Below, piece after piece: positions 1 through 8,799 of a stretch of 26,744 nt of DNA. The number at the start of each line of letters is the position of its first letter. The stretch's first letter is position 1. The DNA is from a virus: IMG/VR virus record IMGVR_UViG_3300035218_000072, positions 1 through 26,744 of that record. The stretch is one strand, 5' to 3'. A program made the translations under genes and the position numbers. Below the pieces are notes generated by a model. The model was not told the origin of the DNA. It did not search any database and saw only the letters and a program-made list of their open reading frames with translations.

Positions 1-1
1 A

Positions 2-649
2 GTCCAGGCTGACCAGGTCAGTGCGAAGGCTCGCCAGTACTCAAAGTTCGCCAAGGCAATGAGCCGGGTGTTCGACAAGTACTTCTTTGACGGTACTGGT
101 ACCGCCAAGGACTTCAAGGGAATCAACGCCCTGATCGACGACGGCCTCGGGCAGAGCCAGTCAGCCGGCACCAACGGTGCCGCCCTGACGTTGGACATGC
201 TCGACCAGTCATTCGATGCGCTGCGTTCGCAGTCGGCACCGGATGCGTTGCTGATGAACCGGCAGATGCGACGGAAGATCAACGGGCTTGCCCGTTCGAC
301 CTATTCGGGTATCAGCCTCATCGACGTCGGCACCGACGTGTTTGGCCGCCAGGTCAACACTTACAACGGTGTTCCGATCCGAATCGTCGGCGATGACAAG
401 GACGGCAACCCCATCCTTTCACAGGTCCAGGTCCAGGGAAACACTTCCATCAACACTTCGATCTACGCCATCGCATTCGGCACGGACGAGAACGTGTATG
501 GGATCCTTGGCCTTGGCGGGTCATTCGACGTGAAGGACTTTGGCGAGACCGAGGCTGCCCCCGGGCACCTGGGCCGAGTCGAGGTCTACCCAGGCGTCGT
601 TGTCTCCAACAGCTTCTCAGTCGCCCGACTCGTCGGCGCACAGGAATAG
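2..649 (+). CDS. Major capsid protein, 3' part (5' end outside window)
   Basis: The reading frame is open from the first bases of the window, so the gene starts upstream; the ATG at 59 is internal. The visible 215 residues have the character of the C-terminal half of a phage major head protein: a stretch similar to MNRQMRRKINGLARS, then YNGVPIRIV, an acidic loop (DDKDG), a strand SIYAIAFG and a final segment with GHLGRVEVYPGVVV before the end. Such a Y-N-G-V-P-I strand is common in HK97-fold capsid proteins. The protein would form the icosahedral shell. The next gene begins 9 nt after the stop with a good ribosome-binding site (AGGAGA). The family call rests on sequence character and position, not on a search. 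Confidence 0.75.
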   Translation, partial: VQADQVSAKARQYSKFAKAMSRVFDKYFFDGTGTAKDFKGINALIDDGLGQSQSAGTNGAALTLDMLDQSFDALRSQSAPDALLMNRQMRRKINGLARSTYSGISLIDVGTDVFGRQVNTYNGVPIRIVGDDKDGNPILSQVQVQGNTSINTSIYAIAFGTDENVYGILGLGGSFDVKDFGETEAAPGHLGRVEVYPGVVVSNSFSVARLVGAQE

Positions 650-658
650 GAGACAGAC

Positions 659-1075
659 ATGGCACAGGCAACACGAACCACAGGTCCCGGGACACTTATC
701 CGGGACGCTCTAGCACCTGTACTCAAGGCAACCGGCGACGTCTCTGCAGACGAAACCGGTTCCTGGGTCCAGGTCGACCGCCCCTGCGATGTCCAGGTGA
801 TCATGGAACTCGGAACGATCGCTGCTGGTGTTACCGGCTTCGACGTCGAGATTCAGGGCGCCGACGACAGCTCGGGCACCAACACCGTGTCTTACGGTCG
901 ATTCGCCACCCTCACGGGTGCCGACGACAACGAGACCCGGGTCCTTCACGCCAGCGTGTACAAGCCGTACATGCGAGCGGACATGGATCACTCCGGCTCC
1001 GGTGCTTGCGGCGTCACCATCAAGGTGCGTCAGCCTCACGACCGGAAGACGGACGGAACAACCGCAGGCGACTAG
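659..1075 (+). CDS. Hypothetical virion protein next to the capsid gene
   Basis: A protein of 138 residues whose gene follows the capsid gene, with AGGAGA 5 nt before its ATG. It is beta-rich and has no Cys cluster or membrane segment; the middle (residues 40-110) reads as alternating short strands (CDVQVIMELG, TGFDVEIQGA, TRVLHASVYK, YMRADMDHS). The C-terminus is hydrophilic. The position directly behind the capsid gene and the size would suit a head-decoration or head-completion protein, but I recognise no family and this is inference only. Confidence 0.6.
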   Translation: MAQATRTTGPGTLIRDALAPVLKATGDVSADETGSWVQVDRPCDVQVIMELGTIAAGVTGFDVEIQGADDSSGTNTVSYGRFATLTGADDNETRVLHASVYKPYMRADMDHSGSGACGVTIKVRQPHDRKTDGTTAGD

Positions 1076-1091
1076 CGGTCCTCCCGGCTAG

Positions 1092-1124
1092 CGACGGTCG
1101 GGCCTTCGGGCCCGGCCGCCGTCG
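1092..1124 (+). other. Stable UUCG hairpin between two late genes
   Basis: The intergenic space 1076-1142 holds an inverted repeat: CGACGG (1092-1097) with CCGTCG (1119-1124) outside, and CGGGCC (1099-1104) with GGCCCG (1109-1114) inside, closed by a TTCG tetraloop. No T-run follows, so it is not a classic intrinsic terminator. It may be an RNA-stability or processing hairpin that sets the level of the following gene, whose Shine-Dalgarno sequence GGAAAGG is at 1131-1137. Confidence 0.55.
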
Positions 1125-1142
1125 GCCCGTGGAAAGGCATAA

Positions 1143-1637
1143 ATGTCTAACGACAGCATGGACTCGAAGACGTGGCAGGTACTGGCCTCGGTCGAGAAGT
1201 GGCATTCCGCTTCCACCCATGCCGCTGGGCTCCCACCCGACGAGGTGGTCGAGGTCCCAGACAATCTCCTCGTGAACGAGGGCATCCTCGTGCTGCTGAA
1301 TCTGCTGACCGGAACCGGGGCGGAGACAGTGTTCGGCACCGGCAGTTACATCGGTGTCGGTGACGGCACCACTGCGGCTGCCGTAGGCGACATCGACCTC
1401 GCCGGGTCAAACAAGGACTATCAGGCGATGGAGGCAGGATACCCGACGGTCGTCGCTCAGACGGTGACGTGGCGGGCCATTTGGGGTTCCACCGAAGGCA
1501 ACTTCGCATGGCAGGAGTGGACGGTCGCCAACGGCAACTCAGGCAGCTCCAAGAACCTCAACAGGAAGGTCGCCTCATTGGGGACGAAGGGCTCCGGGTC
1601 TTCCTGGACCCTCACTGTGACAATCACGGTATCCTGA
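1143..1637 (+). CDS. Hypothetical virion structural protein
   Basis: A protein of 164 residues with the ATG 5 nt after GGAAAGG. The central section YIGVGDGTTAAAVGDIDLAG, followed by MEAGYP and an aromatic, beta-rich C-terminus (TVTWRAIWG, FAWQEWTV, SWTLTVTITVS), is a pattern I associate with small tail or fibre-associated proteins of many tailed phages. It is followed 1 nt later by a fibre gene. The family is unnamed to me; the structural role is inferred from position and from the beta-rich composition. Confidence 0.6.
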   Translation: MSNDSMDSKTWQVLASVEKWHSASTHAAGLPPDEVVEVPDNLLVNEGILVLLNLLTGTGAETVFGTGSYIGVGDGTTAAAVGDIDLAGSNKDYQAMEAGYPTVVAQTVTWRAIWGSTEGNFAWQEWTVANGNSGSSKNLNRKVASLGTKGSGSSWTLTVTITVS

Positions 1638-1638
1638 C

Positions 1639-2610
1639 ATGGCGTCCAGCTACCCAGGGGCGCTCGACACCGCCACTCAGCAGCCGTCGCCTTCGGCGAC
1701 GACGGAGATGGACGACGCCGGGTACGAGCACCACACCGTCCACCAGAACGCTTCCGAGGCGCTTATCGCCCTGGAAACGAAGCTGGGTGTCGGAGCTACA
1801 ACCGCCGCTACCGCTTCAACTAACCATGTTCTGGTAAAGCAGGCGGACGGCGACACCGAGTGGGCGGCTGCCCCGACGTCGACACCGACCGCTATCACGG
1901 TCGCTGACACGACCGACACAACCTGTTCGGTAGCTCTGTTCGAGGACGCCACCGGCGATCTCGCTCCGAAGACCGACGGTGGGGCTACCTACAATGCCGG
2001 CACCGGGGTCCTGACGGCCACCGGGTTTGCTGGTCCTCTGACCGGCAACGTGACTGGTAACGCTTCTGGGACGTCGGCCAGCACCACAGGTAATGCTGCT
2101 ACGGCGACTGCCCTGGCAACAGCCCGGGACATTGGTGGGGTGTCGTTCGACGGCACTGCGGCCATCACCCTCCCAGGTGTCAACTCGGCAGGGAACCAGA
2201 ACACTTCAGGCACGGCAGCCACCGTTACCGGTGCCGCCCAGACAGCGATCACTTCGGTCGGCACGCTTACCTCTCTGACCGTTTCGGGCGGCTTGGTGGC
2301 CCCTCTCCAAATCAACGCCCAGACCGGCACGACCTACACCTTTGTTATCGGTGACGCTGGGAAGTTTATTACTTCATCGAACAGTTCGGCGCAGACGTTC
2401 ACGGTGCCGCCGAACTCGTCGGTGCCTTTCGTGGTGGGCACGCAGCTCCTCATTCAGAATCTAGGAACCGCCGACTGCACCCTGGCGGAAGGGTCTGGTG
2501 TGACGATCCAGTCGAAAGACTCGAAGAAAAAGGTGGACGGTCAATGGGCTGCCGCCACGATGGTCAAAAGTGCCACTGACACCTGGTCCCTGTTTGGCGC
2601 CTTGGCCTAA
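1639..2610 (+). CDS. Tail fibre protein
   Basis: A protein of 323 residues. The N-terminus (YPGALDTATQ, EMDDAGYEHHTVHQNASEALIALETKLG) resembles the start of many marine-phage fibre proteins. Residues 130-220 are low-complexity Gly/Ala/Thr/Ser repeats of the LTGNVTGNASGTSAST type, typical of thin trimeric fibre shafts. The C-terminal 100 residues (TYTFVIGDAGKFITSS, FTVPPNSSVPFVVGTQLLIQNLG) look like a small beta head domain found at the end of fibres. The start follows the previous stop by 1 nt and the stop overlaps the next ATG by one base, so it belongs to a coupled fibre block. Likely host-surface contact protein. Confidence 0.7.
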   Translation: MASSYPGALDTATQQPSPSATTEMDDAGYEHHTVHQNASEALIALETKLGVGATTAATASTNHVLVKQADGDTEWAAAPTSTPTAITVADTTDTTCSVALFEDATGDLAPKTDGGATYNAGTGVLTATGFAGPLTGNVTGNASGTSASTTGNAATATALATARDIGGVSFDGTAAITLPGVNSAGNQNTSGTAATVTGAAQTAITSVGTLTSLTVSGGLVAPLQINAQTGTTYTFVIGDAGKFITSSNSSAQTFTVPPNSSVPFVVGTQLLIQNLGTADCTLAEGSGVTIQSKDSKKKVDGQWAAATMVKSATDTWSLFGALA

Positions 2611-3989
2611 TGGTCCGTCCGTACTTCCACGGGGCCGTTGCTTCTAGTGCGGGCGGTGGCCCGACGGTACCTCTGAACTTAGGTGTGTCGTTGCCCGGTG
2701 TGGCGTCCTCGCAACTCAAACTGACTTGGTCTTCACCCGCCGACCACGCTGGCGGTATCACCGGTTATCAGATAATCAAGGACGGGTCGGTTCTCGTCGC
2801 AGACACGGGTTCGCAGGCCGTGACCTACACGGCGACAGGGCTAACGACCTCGCAGTCGTACAGTTTTCAGGTTGCCGGGATCAGCGCCAGCGGCATGGGG
2901 CCACCGACCGCCGCTGTAGCCAAGTCCACGGTTGCGGCTGCATCCATCTCGTACTCCGGTACCGCCACTTTGTATTACGCCGGCACCCAGAACGGCTACA
3001 TCCTGTACCAGTTTCGTGGAGGCGGATCGTTCTACGTTTCATCCAACCCGGACAGTGCGCCGATAAGCGTTTGGGCTGTGGGCGGCGGTGGCGGTTCGTA
3101 CAACGCTTGGGCCGCCGGGGGCGGGGGCGGTGGTGGCGCCGTGTATTGGGCCAAGGAGATCACGAACTTCCCCGTTGGTTCAGGCCACACGATGAATATC
3201 TCTCTTGGCGCTGGCGGCTCGGGAACCTACACGGTCGGCACGGCGACGACCGTTACCAATCTTTATTGGAACGGTAGTTCTTGGGGCACAGTCACAGCAG
3301 GGCCGGGGCGTTTCTCCAACTACGGGAGCGCATCTGGAGGAGGCGCTGGTTCGGGCGGCTATGGCGGGGCGGGAAGTGCTAACAACCTCGCCGGGACTGT
3401 TGGTACCACCGGTACGGGTAGTCAGGTAGGTGGCGATGGCGGTACCGGCGAGGCGGTCGGCAACTGGTCGACAGGTGGCGCCGGCGGCGGTGGCGGTGGC
3501 GGTGGCGGAGTGGCTTACAACGCTACGCCCCCCGGTAAGGGCGGCAACGGTGCCAATGCCTTCACCTTCGGCAGCGGCACTTACGGTTATGGCGGCGCCG
3601 GCGGGGCGTCGTATGCGTTCACGGCTGATGAGGGGTTCGGGAACGTCAACAGCGGTCAGGGCGCTTACGCCGGCGGGTTCTTGATGCTCGAGGGGATCGG
3701 CGGCGGTGGGGGTGGCAACGCCTTCGGCATCACGTCGACGGGCTCCTGCAACCGGGGTCAGGGCGGTTACGGATCGCACGGTGGTGCAGACAGCGTGATG
3801 GTCGGCTACAGGCAGGGTTACGGCGGGTTCTGTTCTCCGAGCGGGTATGTGCCTTGGCAGCCCGCCAACTCGGACCGGGTCTACCACGGGCAGATGTACA
3901 CCGGCGGTGGGGGATCTCCGTCCGCTCAGGGGTACGTCCTCTATGGCAACGGTGGCTCCGGGTCCGTCTACATCAGGTTGCACACCTAA
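2610..3989 (+). CDS. Fn3 plus glycine-rich adhesin-like tail protein
   Basis: A protein of 459 residues. Residues about 20-112 form a fibronectin type III domain (LKLTWSSPADHAGGITGYQIIKDG, then TYTATGLTTSQSYSFQVAGIS). After a beta-rich section (residues 115-150) the rest is strongly glycine-rich, with many GGGGG and GGxGG runs broken by short aromatic or polar segments (YNAWAAGG, GSYGSHGG type). This resembles glycine-rich distal adhesins of phages, such as the T2/S16 gp38 family, in which glycine runs form stacked polyproline-II-like helices and the loops between them bind the receptor. No sequence identity to gp38 is claimed. It is coupled to the fibre gene before it and the gene after it by TAATG overlaps. 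Confidence 0.6.
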   Translation: MVRPYFHGAVASSAGGGPTVPLNLGVSLPGVASSQLKLTWSSPADHAGGITGYQIIKDGSVLVADTGSQAVTYTATGLTTSQSYSFQVAGISASGMGPPTAAVAKSTVAAASISYSGTATLYYAGTQNGYILYQFRGGGSFYVSSNPDSAPISVWAVGGGGGSYNAWAAGGGGGGGAVYWAKEITNFPVGSGHTMNISLGAGGSGTYTVGTATTVTNLYWNGSSWGTVTAGPGRFSNYGSASGGGAGSGGYGGAGSANNLAGTVGTTGTGSQVGGDGGTGEAVGNWSTGGAGGGGGGGGGVAYNATPPGKGGNGANAFTFGSGTYGYGGAGGASYAFTADEGFGNVNSGQGAYAGGFLMLEGIGGGGGGNAFGITSTGSCNRGQGGYGSHGGADSVMVGYRQGYGGFCSPSGYVPWQPANSDRVYHGQMYTGGGGSPSAQGYVLYGNGGSGSVYIRLHT

Positions 3990-4528
3990 TGGCCCACTTC
4001 GCTGAACTGGACGAAAACAATCATGTCCTCCGGGTGCTGATCGTCGCTAACGAAGACTGCCTAGACGGTGACGGTGAGGAATCAGAAGCCGTAGGGGCAG
4101 CGTTTCTGGAAACCATTGAGCCTGGTTCGGGACCGTGGAAGCAGACTTCCTACAACAACACCTTCCGTCACATCTTCGCTGGTCCGGGCTTCATTTATGA
4201 GGAGGAGCGGAATGTTTTCTACTGCCTCTTTCCGCCCCCCTCTAATCCGTCGTATGTGCTCAACGACGACACGCTGCATTGGGAACCACCCGTACCCCGC
4301 CCCGGCATGGCATGGCGGTGGGATGAGGAAGCGGTTGCTTGGACTGGGAAACCGGACGCCCCGTGGGAGGGTTCCGTCTGGGACGACGACCATGGATGGT
4401 CGATGCCAGAAGGGTGGGTTTCCCATCCGAATGTGCCGTATCCCGGTGTTGAGGATGAAGCACCGTTCTACTACTGGGACGCAGAAACGGCCTCTTGGAT
4501 TGAGGTGCCTGACGCCGGGCTCGGCTAG
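3989..4528 (+). CDS. Hypothetical phage protein of the MAHFAELD type
   Basis: A protein of 179 residues that starts at the ATG overlapping the previous stop (TAATG); the frame is open further upstream but that part lies inside the adhesin gene. The N-terminus MAHFAELDENNHVLRVLIV, then NEDC and a section with WKQTSYN and a Gly/Tyr stretch, matches a protein type common in marine and freshwater phages, where it lies among tail-fibre genes. The C-terminal half is rich in Trp and Pro (HWEPPVPRPG, AWRWDEEAVAWTG, YYWDAETASWIEV) with two WxW-like repeats. The function is unknown; fibre assembly or fibre attachment is possible. Confidence 0.65.
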   Translation: MAHFAELDENNHVLRVLIVANEDCLDGDGEESEAVGAAFLETIEPGSGPWKQTSYNNTFRHIFAGPGFIYEEERNVFYCLFPPPSNPSYVLNDDTLHWEPPVPRPGMAWRWDEEAVAWTGKPDAPWEGSVWDDDHGWSMPEGWVSHPNVPYPGVEDEAPFYYWDAETASWIEVPDAGLG

Positions 4529-5338
4529 ATGGGCGTCCTCGTACACGAAACCTTCGACGGCGACGACTGGCAGTCAGCCTGGTCGGGTAAAGCCCACAAC
4601 GCCTCCGGCGTACAGGGCTTACGGATCATGTTTCGCAAAGGTTCCCATTACGGCACTTCGCTGTACCGGGAAGTCCTCCCGTGTCGCCATGTGCGGTGTT
4701 CCTACATGTTGCGTGTGCTACCCGGTTGGGATTCCCACAGTACGGGGAAGACGCTGGGGTTTGCCGATCTGCGGTACAAGAACGCCAGAGGCCAATCCTA
4801 CGGGCATGGCAACAGGCGGCCCGCCCCTGACGGTTTCTCGTTCCGCACTTGGTTTGGCAAGACCAAGGATGGCTTTATGCCTATCGGCATGTACGTCTAC
4901 CATTTGGGTCAGAAGCCTAAGTGGGGCGATTCGATCAAGGTCGGTCAGGTCCAGGTAGGCGGCGACCCGGTCCTCTTCGAGTGCGAAGCTGACTTCGACG
5001 AAGGCTTTATCCGTGCCCGGGTGGATGGCGGCGACTGGGTTCGCCACAACCTGGTTGTTACGGACAAGACCGCTGTCACATGGGCGTGGCTTGACGCCTA
5101 TTACGGCGGGCCGGCTCTGGCCCCTGAGAACATGGGGTGGGAGGTGTCCGACTACAGGTTGGAGAACCTTGGCACTGATGTTGCTGATCCGGCAATCGAC
5201 TGGGACGCCATCGCCAGGATGATCGCTGAGAAGGAGGAGGCCGACAAGGAGACCGCCGAGGCTGAACAGTTGGCGCCGTCGATAGCAGACGAGCTGCACG
5301 CTCTGGCTGACCGGGTTGCCGGCCTCGAGGCCGTCTAA
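4529..5338 (+). CDS. Jelly-roll protein resembling polysaccharide lyase family 14
   Basis: A protein of 269 residues that begins directly after the previous stop. Residues 1-215 read as a concanavalin-like beta sandwich: CSYMLRVLPGWDSHSTGKTL, DGFSFRTWFG, PIGMYVYHLGQ, then ECEADFDEGFIRARVDGGDWV. The order of an elongated strand with GK-L, a DGFS-R strand, a Y-Y strand and a final RVDG strand is like that of PL14 alginate/glucuronan lyases and related glycan-binding domains. Residues 230-265 are an acidic helix with coiled-coil character (EKEEADKETAEAEQLAPSIA). As part of the fibre block it could be a capsule-degrading or glycan-binding tail protein. Catalytic activity cannot be judged from the sequence alone. 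Confidence 0.5.
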   Translation: MGVLVHETFDGDDWQSAWSGKAHNASGVQGLRIMFRKGSHYGTSLYREVLPCRHVRCSYMLRVLPGWDSHSTGKTLGFADLRYKNARGQSYGHGNRRPAPDGFSFRTWFGKTKDGFMPIGMYVYHLGQKPKWGDSIKVGQVQVGGDPVLFECEADFDEGFIRARVDGGDWVRHNLVVTDKTAVTWAWLDAYYGGPALAPENMGWEVSDYRLENLGTDVADPAIDWDAIARMIAEKEEADKETAEAEQLAPSIADELHALADRVAGLEAV

Positions 5339-6144
5339 TGACCGCCTATTCGACGGCAGTCGCTTACCTGCACCGCACCAGGTACAGCGGGGTGGTGCCG
5401 CCCCCGTCACGGACGTACACCTCTCCGTCGGCTTACCGGAACGCCATGCCGTACACAGGTCTCGACTTCGTGTTCGGGGCCGATTCAGGCACAGTGACCG
5501 ATGCCGCCGTTCTGTCAGCAACGATCGCTCTAGTTGATGCAGGCTCTGGGGTCGATGCCCATGGCATCGGTGTCGTGGCTTTGGCCGGCGAGGCCATGGT
5601 GGCCGTAGAGGGCATGGCAAGCATCGCCCAACTGGTCGCTGACGTGTTCGGCGTCGTGACCGAAACGGCGGCCCAGGGGACTGCCCTGTACTCCTCGGAC
5701 ACGGCCCGTGGTGCCGATGGGGGCGCCAACTACCTACAAGACGGCGTGTACACCAGCTCGTCGTGGTACACGCCGCCCGGTGAGTGGGCCAACATCAGCC
5801 AGACCCTGTCGGACGTAGCGGTCATGGTCGACGGCACACCGGTCCTGACCGCCACGCTGAACGTGTCGGACCTGGTCTCAGCCCTGGAAGCTGCCGGGAT
5901 CGCCGTCACGTCCACTGACGTGGGTGCCGGCACTGACAGCAACCCCGGGATCGCTTTGGCTGCCGACGACACCGCCGCCGGCCTCGACGATGACATCGGT
6001 GGTGACAGGTTCACGGTGGTCGCCGACGTGGCGACCGTTTACATCGCCGTTATGGGCCCATACGGGTCTTTGGCCCGCAAACTGGACTTCCTGGCTGTTG
6101 ACCGGTACCGGGCGAAGCCCTACCGGGGCCGGCGGATGAGGTAA
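5338..6144 (+). CDS. Hypothetical virion protein
   Basis: A protein of 268 residues with an ATG overlapping the previous stop by one base. An Ala/Val/Gly-rich segment (residues 50-110, rich in VALAGEAMVAVEG-like strands) is followed by a section with a Trp/Pro patch (SSWYTPPGEWANI) and a basic C-terminal tail (RYRAKPYRGRRMR). I recognise no family. Its position between fibre genes and the neck-like gene argues for a structural role. Confidence 0.5.
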   Translation: MTAYSTAVAYLHRTRYSGVVPPPSRTYTSPSAYRNAMPYTGLDFVFGADSGTVTDAAVLSATIALVDAGSGVDAHGIGVVALAGEAMVAVEGMASIAQLVADVFGVVTETAAQGTALYSSDTARGADGGANYLQDGVYTSSSWYTPPGEWANISQTLSDVAVMVDGTPVLTATLNVSDLVSALEAAGIAVTSTDVGAGTDSNPGIALAADDTAAGLDDDIGGDRFTVVADVATVYIAVMGPYGSLARKLDFLAVDRYRAKPYRGRRMR

Positions 6145-6167
6145 CAGGTCTAGGGTGGGGTGGTGAG

Positions 6168-7079
6168 ATGGCAACTACGACGACGGTAACCCTCGGCGGG
6201 CTGATTGAAGACACTCTGGCTGCGTTGCACCAGACTGCTGAACGCCCTCACCAGGTGACTGTTGGTGCAGATGCGCTCGCTGACGCCTCAGACAACCAAC
6301 TAACCGTTTCGGACGGTGCCCGGTTGCAGACCACTGATGTGGTCGAGTTCGGCGACGAGCTGTGTTTAGTCACAGCTAAGAGCGACGCTTCTACGCCGGT
6401 CTTTACAGTTGCCCGGGGTTACGCCGGGACAACAGCAACGGCCGGTCATTCGACTGGCACCGTGACGCTAATCAACCCGCCCTGGCCCCGCTCTCTGATA
6501 GGCGACTACATCCAGCGTTCGTTCAAGTCGCTGATGAACTCGTCGTTGCCGTCCACGACGTCGGAAGTGATGAACCGGGCGACAGACAAGCAGTACATCG
6601 TCATGCCTACTACGACGATGCGGGTCCTGTCGGTGCGGCACATCATCGCTCAGACGGGCCGCATCATGGACGTAGGCGGCTGGCAGTTCGAGCAGGACAT
6701 GCCCACCAGCATGATCTCGAGCGGCAAGGCGCTCCGGGTACCGACGTCGATCGACAACCTGGATGACCTGATCGTCATGTACCAGCAGCAGTACCTGTGG
6801 TCCGGTGCGGGCGAGGCGGCGTCGATCACAGTCCCGGTCGGTTCAGAAGACATCCCGGTCTTGTGGGCTGCCGCCTACGCAGTTACACGGCGTGAGGTGG
6901 CCCGCACCGACGTCGACAAGATCGAGGAGTGGAACCAGGACCAGGCGATCCGCCAGGGGGTGAACCTCCGTTGGGCGAGAGAGCTCTGGGGCGAGGTGTA
7001 CCGCCGGGTCGATGAAGCCAAGACCATGCAACACATCCCAAAGCATCGACCGTTTAGAAAGACGGCGCACCTCCTATGA
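6168..7079 (+). CDS. Virion structural protein, possibly neck/adaptor
   Basis: A protein of 303 residues preceded by a G-rich leader (GGGTGGTGAG). Residues 20-105 form a small beta domain (LTVSDGARLQTTDVVEFGDELCLV, VARGYAGTTA), a pattern that also appears in the gene that follows. Residues 110-300 are helical with many Arg and Trp (YIQRSFKSLMN, AYAVTRREVARTDVD, LRWARELWGEVYRRVDEA), like phage proteins that bind the portal or tail ring. The stop overlaps the next start (ATGA). The adaptor role is inference from helix content and position. Confidence 0.45.
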   Translation: MATTTTVTLGGLIEDTLAALHQTAERPHQVTVGADALADASDNQLTVSDGARLQTTDVVEFGDELCLVTAKSDASTPVFTVARGYAGTTATAGHSTGTVTLINPPWPRSLIGDYIQRSFKSLMNSSLPSTTSEVMNRATDKQYIVMPTTTMRVLSVRHIIAQTGRIMDVGGWQFEQDMPTSMISSGKALRVPTSIDNLDDLIVMYQQQYLWSGAGEAASITVPVGSEDIPVLWAAAYAVTRREVARTDVDKIEEWNQDQAIRQGVNLRWARELWGEVYRRVDEAKTMQHIPKHRPFRKTAHLL

Positions 7080-8122
7080 GTAGAGAGTTCACAAACTTCG
7101 TTGATGGCACCCTGAGTGCCTCCCACGCCGCAGCGGTTACGACCATGACGGTGAACCTGTCGACCAACAGCACGGTACCTACCGGTCTGTCGGCGTCGAA
7201 CTACATGATCCTTGCCATCGACCCTGAGGGGTCGACGGCGGCCCCTGAGGTCGTCAAGGCGACCGCTATCTCCGGCTCGTCGAACCCGTATTCGTTTACC
7301 ATTGTCCGGGCCCAGGAGTCGACGACGGCGCCGACAACGTGGGCGTCGGGCACGAAGGTCGTGGCGTCGTTGACGGCAGCGGCCCTGGACGAGATCGTCC
7401 AGTCGTCGTCCGGCAACAACCTGTACATCGACGCTCCGTCCGGGTCCGGCCAGTCGGATGGTTATGTTCCTGACGCCCGGTCGATGAACTTCGGAGACTC
7501 CGAGGACTTCAAGATCCAGCACTCGGGCACCAACACCTACCTCTCGCAGGCGGTTCCCAGCACCGGGCAGTTGTACCTCCGTCACATCAACGGCGGCCAC
7601 GTCTACATCCAGTCGGGCAACGGCGGGAAGGTGTACCTCCAGACTGGGGCGACGAACAACACGTCGTCCCAAGTGACCGCCCTCTACTGCGACTCGAACA
7701 ACGTCACCGTGAACGGCAACCTGTCGAAGTCGACGGGGACGTTCGACATCGAACACCCAACGATCGACGGGTGGCGGCTCCGCCATTCGTTCGTGGAATC
7801 CCCCCAGGCCGAGCTGATCTACCGTGGCACCGTTACGTTGGACGACGCCGGTAAGGCGTCCGTCAACCTGGACACTGCTGCCGGCCTCACAGAGGGCACC
7901 TGGGCGGCCCTGTGCCGCAATGAGTGGGCCCAGGTCGCAGGCCAGGGTGCAGCGGTGACATGGTCTGTGGCGGCTTCGACACTGCAGGTCGACGGGCCGG
8001 CCGGAACGGTCTGTTCCTGGATTGTGATGGCCGAACGTAGCGACGCCGCCATGCTGGCTGCCCCCATCACCGGCCCCGACGGGCGTGTGATCGTCGAGTA
8101 CGAGGACCCTGGTGAAGACTGA
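7076..8122 (+). CDS. Tail fibre-like protein
   Basis: A protein of 348 residues. The N-terminal 105 residues repeat the small beta domain seen in the gene before it (SASNYMILAIDPEG, FTIVRAQESTTAPTTWASG). The middle is a repeat-rich shaft (GQLYLRHINGGHVYIQ, KVYLQTGATNN). Residues 220-270 hold the sequence type FDIEHPTIDGWRLRHSFVES followed by an AELIYRGTVTLDDAG strand; such a F-I-x-H-P ... L-x-H-S-F-V-E-S-P element recurs in many fibre-like proteins of phages and bacteria. Coupled by ATGA and TGATG overlaps on both sides. Confidence 0.65.
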   Translation: MSREFTNFVDGTLSASHAAAVTTMTVNLSTNSTVPTGLSASNYMILAIDPEGSTAAPEVVKATAISGSSNPYSFTIVRAQESTTAPTTWASGTKVVASLTAAALDEIVQSSSGNNLYIDAPSGSGQSDGYVPDARSMNFGDSEDFKIQHSGTNTYLSQAVPSTGQLYLRHINGGHVYIQSGNGGKVYLQTGATNNTSSQVTALYCDSNNVTVNGNLSKSTGTFDIEHPTIDGWRLRHSFVESPQAELIYRGTVTLDDAGKASVNLDTAAGLTEGTWAALCRNEWAQVAGQGAAVTWSVAASTLQVDGPAGTVCSWIVMAERSDAAMLAAPITGPDGRVIVEYEDPGED

Positions 8123-8799
8123 TGTCCGTCGTCCTTGGCGGCGCCGCAGTAGCCACAACCCCTATCGGGGGTTGGGGTGCACCACTGCACACCCCGCCAG
8201 TTGTGTCGAACGTGGCCGGGTCCACGACAGCCAACGCCGGGGGCGTGTCTACCGTCTCGTGGGCGTACTCACAGGCTGACGGAGACCCCCAAGCCTTCTA
8301 CCGGGTTCAGGCCCAGAACTCTGGCGCCACGGTCACCTACCACGACACGGGCTGGCTGGCCGGCGCTACCACGTCGTATGGGTTCGACATCGACGACGCT
8401 GGCGTGCCGACGAACTCTGCGACGATCCTGTGGTCGGTGTCAGTGCAGTCGACGGTGGGACCGTCGTACACCGATACGGCGACCGGCACGGCCACCTACA
8501 GTTGGGGCAACCCACAATGCACGGTCGCCACCGTCGAGGGCCTGGCAGTGACCGGGTCGCAGGTAACGGTCGGGCAGGTTGAGGACCTGACCGTCGTCTG
8601 GAGCCTCTCTGATGGATCGAACACCCAGACGGCGTACCGGATCCAGCTCCGGCTCGCCGAAGCGACGTTCCTGCTGGTCGATTCAGGCTGGGTGACAAGC
8701 ACCGGGACAACGTATGACCTCCCATTCGTGTTGACGAACGGGTCCTCCTACAACCTCCTGGTGCAACTCAAGAACAACTACGGCGTGAGGTCGAGCTAA
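8122..8799 (+). CDS. Minor tail protein with two Fn3-like domains
   Basis: A protein of 225 residues. Two repeated beta-sandwich units are visible: residues about 27-125 (TVSWAYSQADGDPQAFYRVQ ... DTGWLAGATTSYGFDI) and about 135-225 (LTVVWSLSDGSNTQTAYRIQ ... DSGWVTSTGTTYDLPF). In each unit a W-S strand is followed by Q-x-x-Y-R-I/V-Q and then D-S/T-G-W, a pattern frequent in minor tail proteins of actinobacterial phages. The likely role is in the tail tip or its host contacts. The start overlaps the previous stop by one base and the stop overlaps the next start. Confidence 0.65.
   Translation: MSVVLGGAAVATTPIGGWGAPLHTPPVVSNVAGSTTANAGGVSTVSWAYSQADGDPQAFYRVQAQNSGATVTYHDTGWLAGATTSYGFDIDDAGVPTNSATILWSVSVQSTVGPSYTDTATGTATYSWGNPQCTVATVEGLAVTGSQVTVGQVEDLTVVWSLSDGSNTQTAYRIQLRLAEATFLLVDSGWVTSTGTTYDLPFVLTNGSSYNLLVQLKNNYGVRSS

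Noticed and set aside
3625-3631. CTGATGA on the plus strand inside the glycine-rich adhesin gene
   Set aside because: No GAA partner, stem or cleavage site nearby; it is coding sequence.
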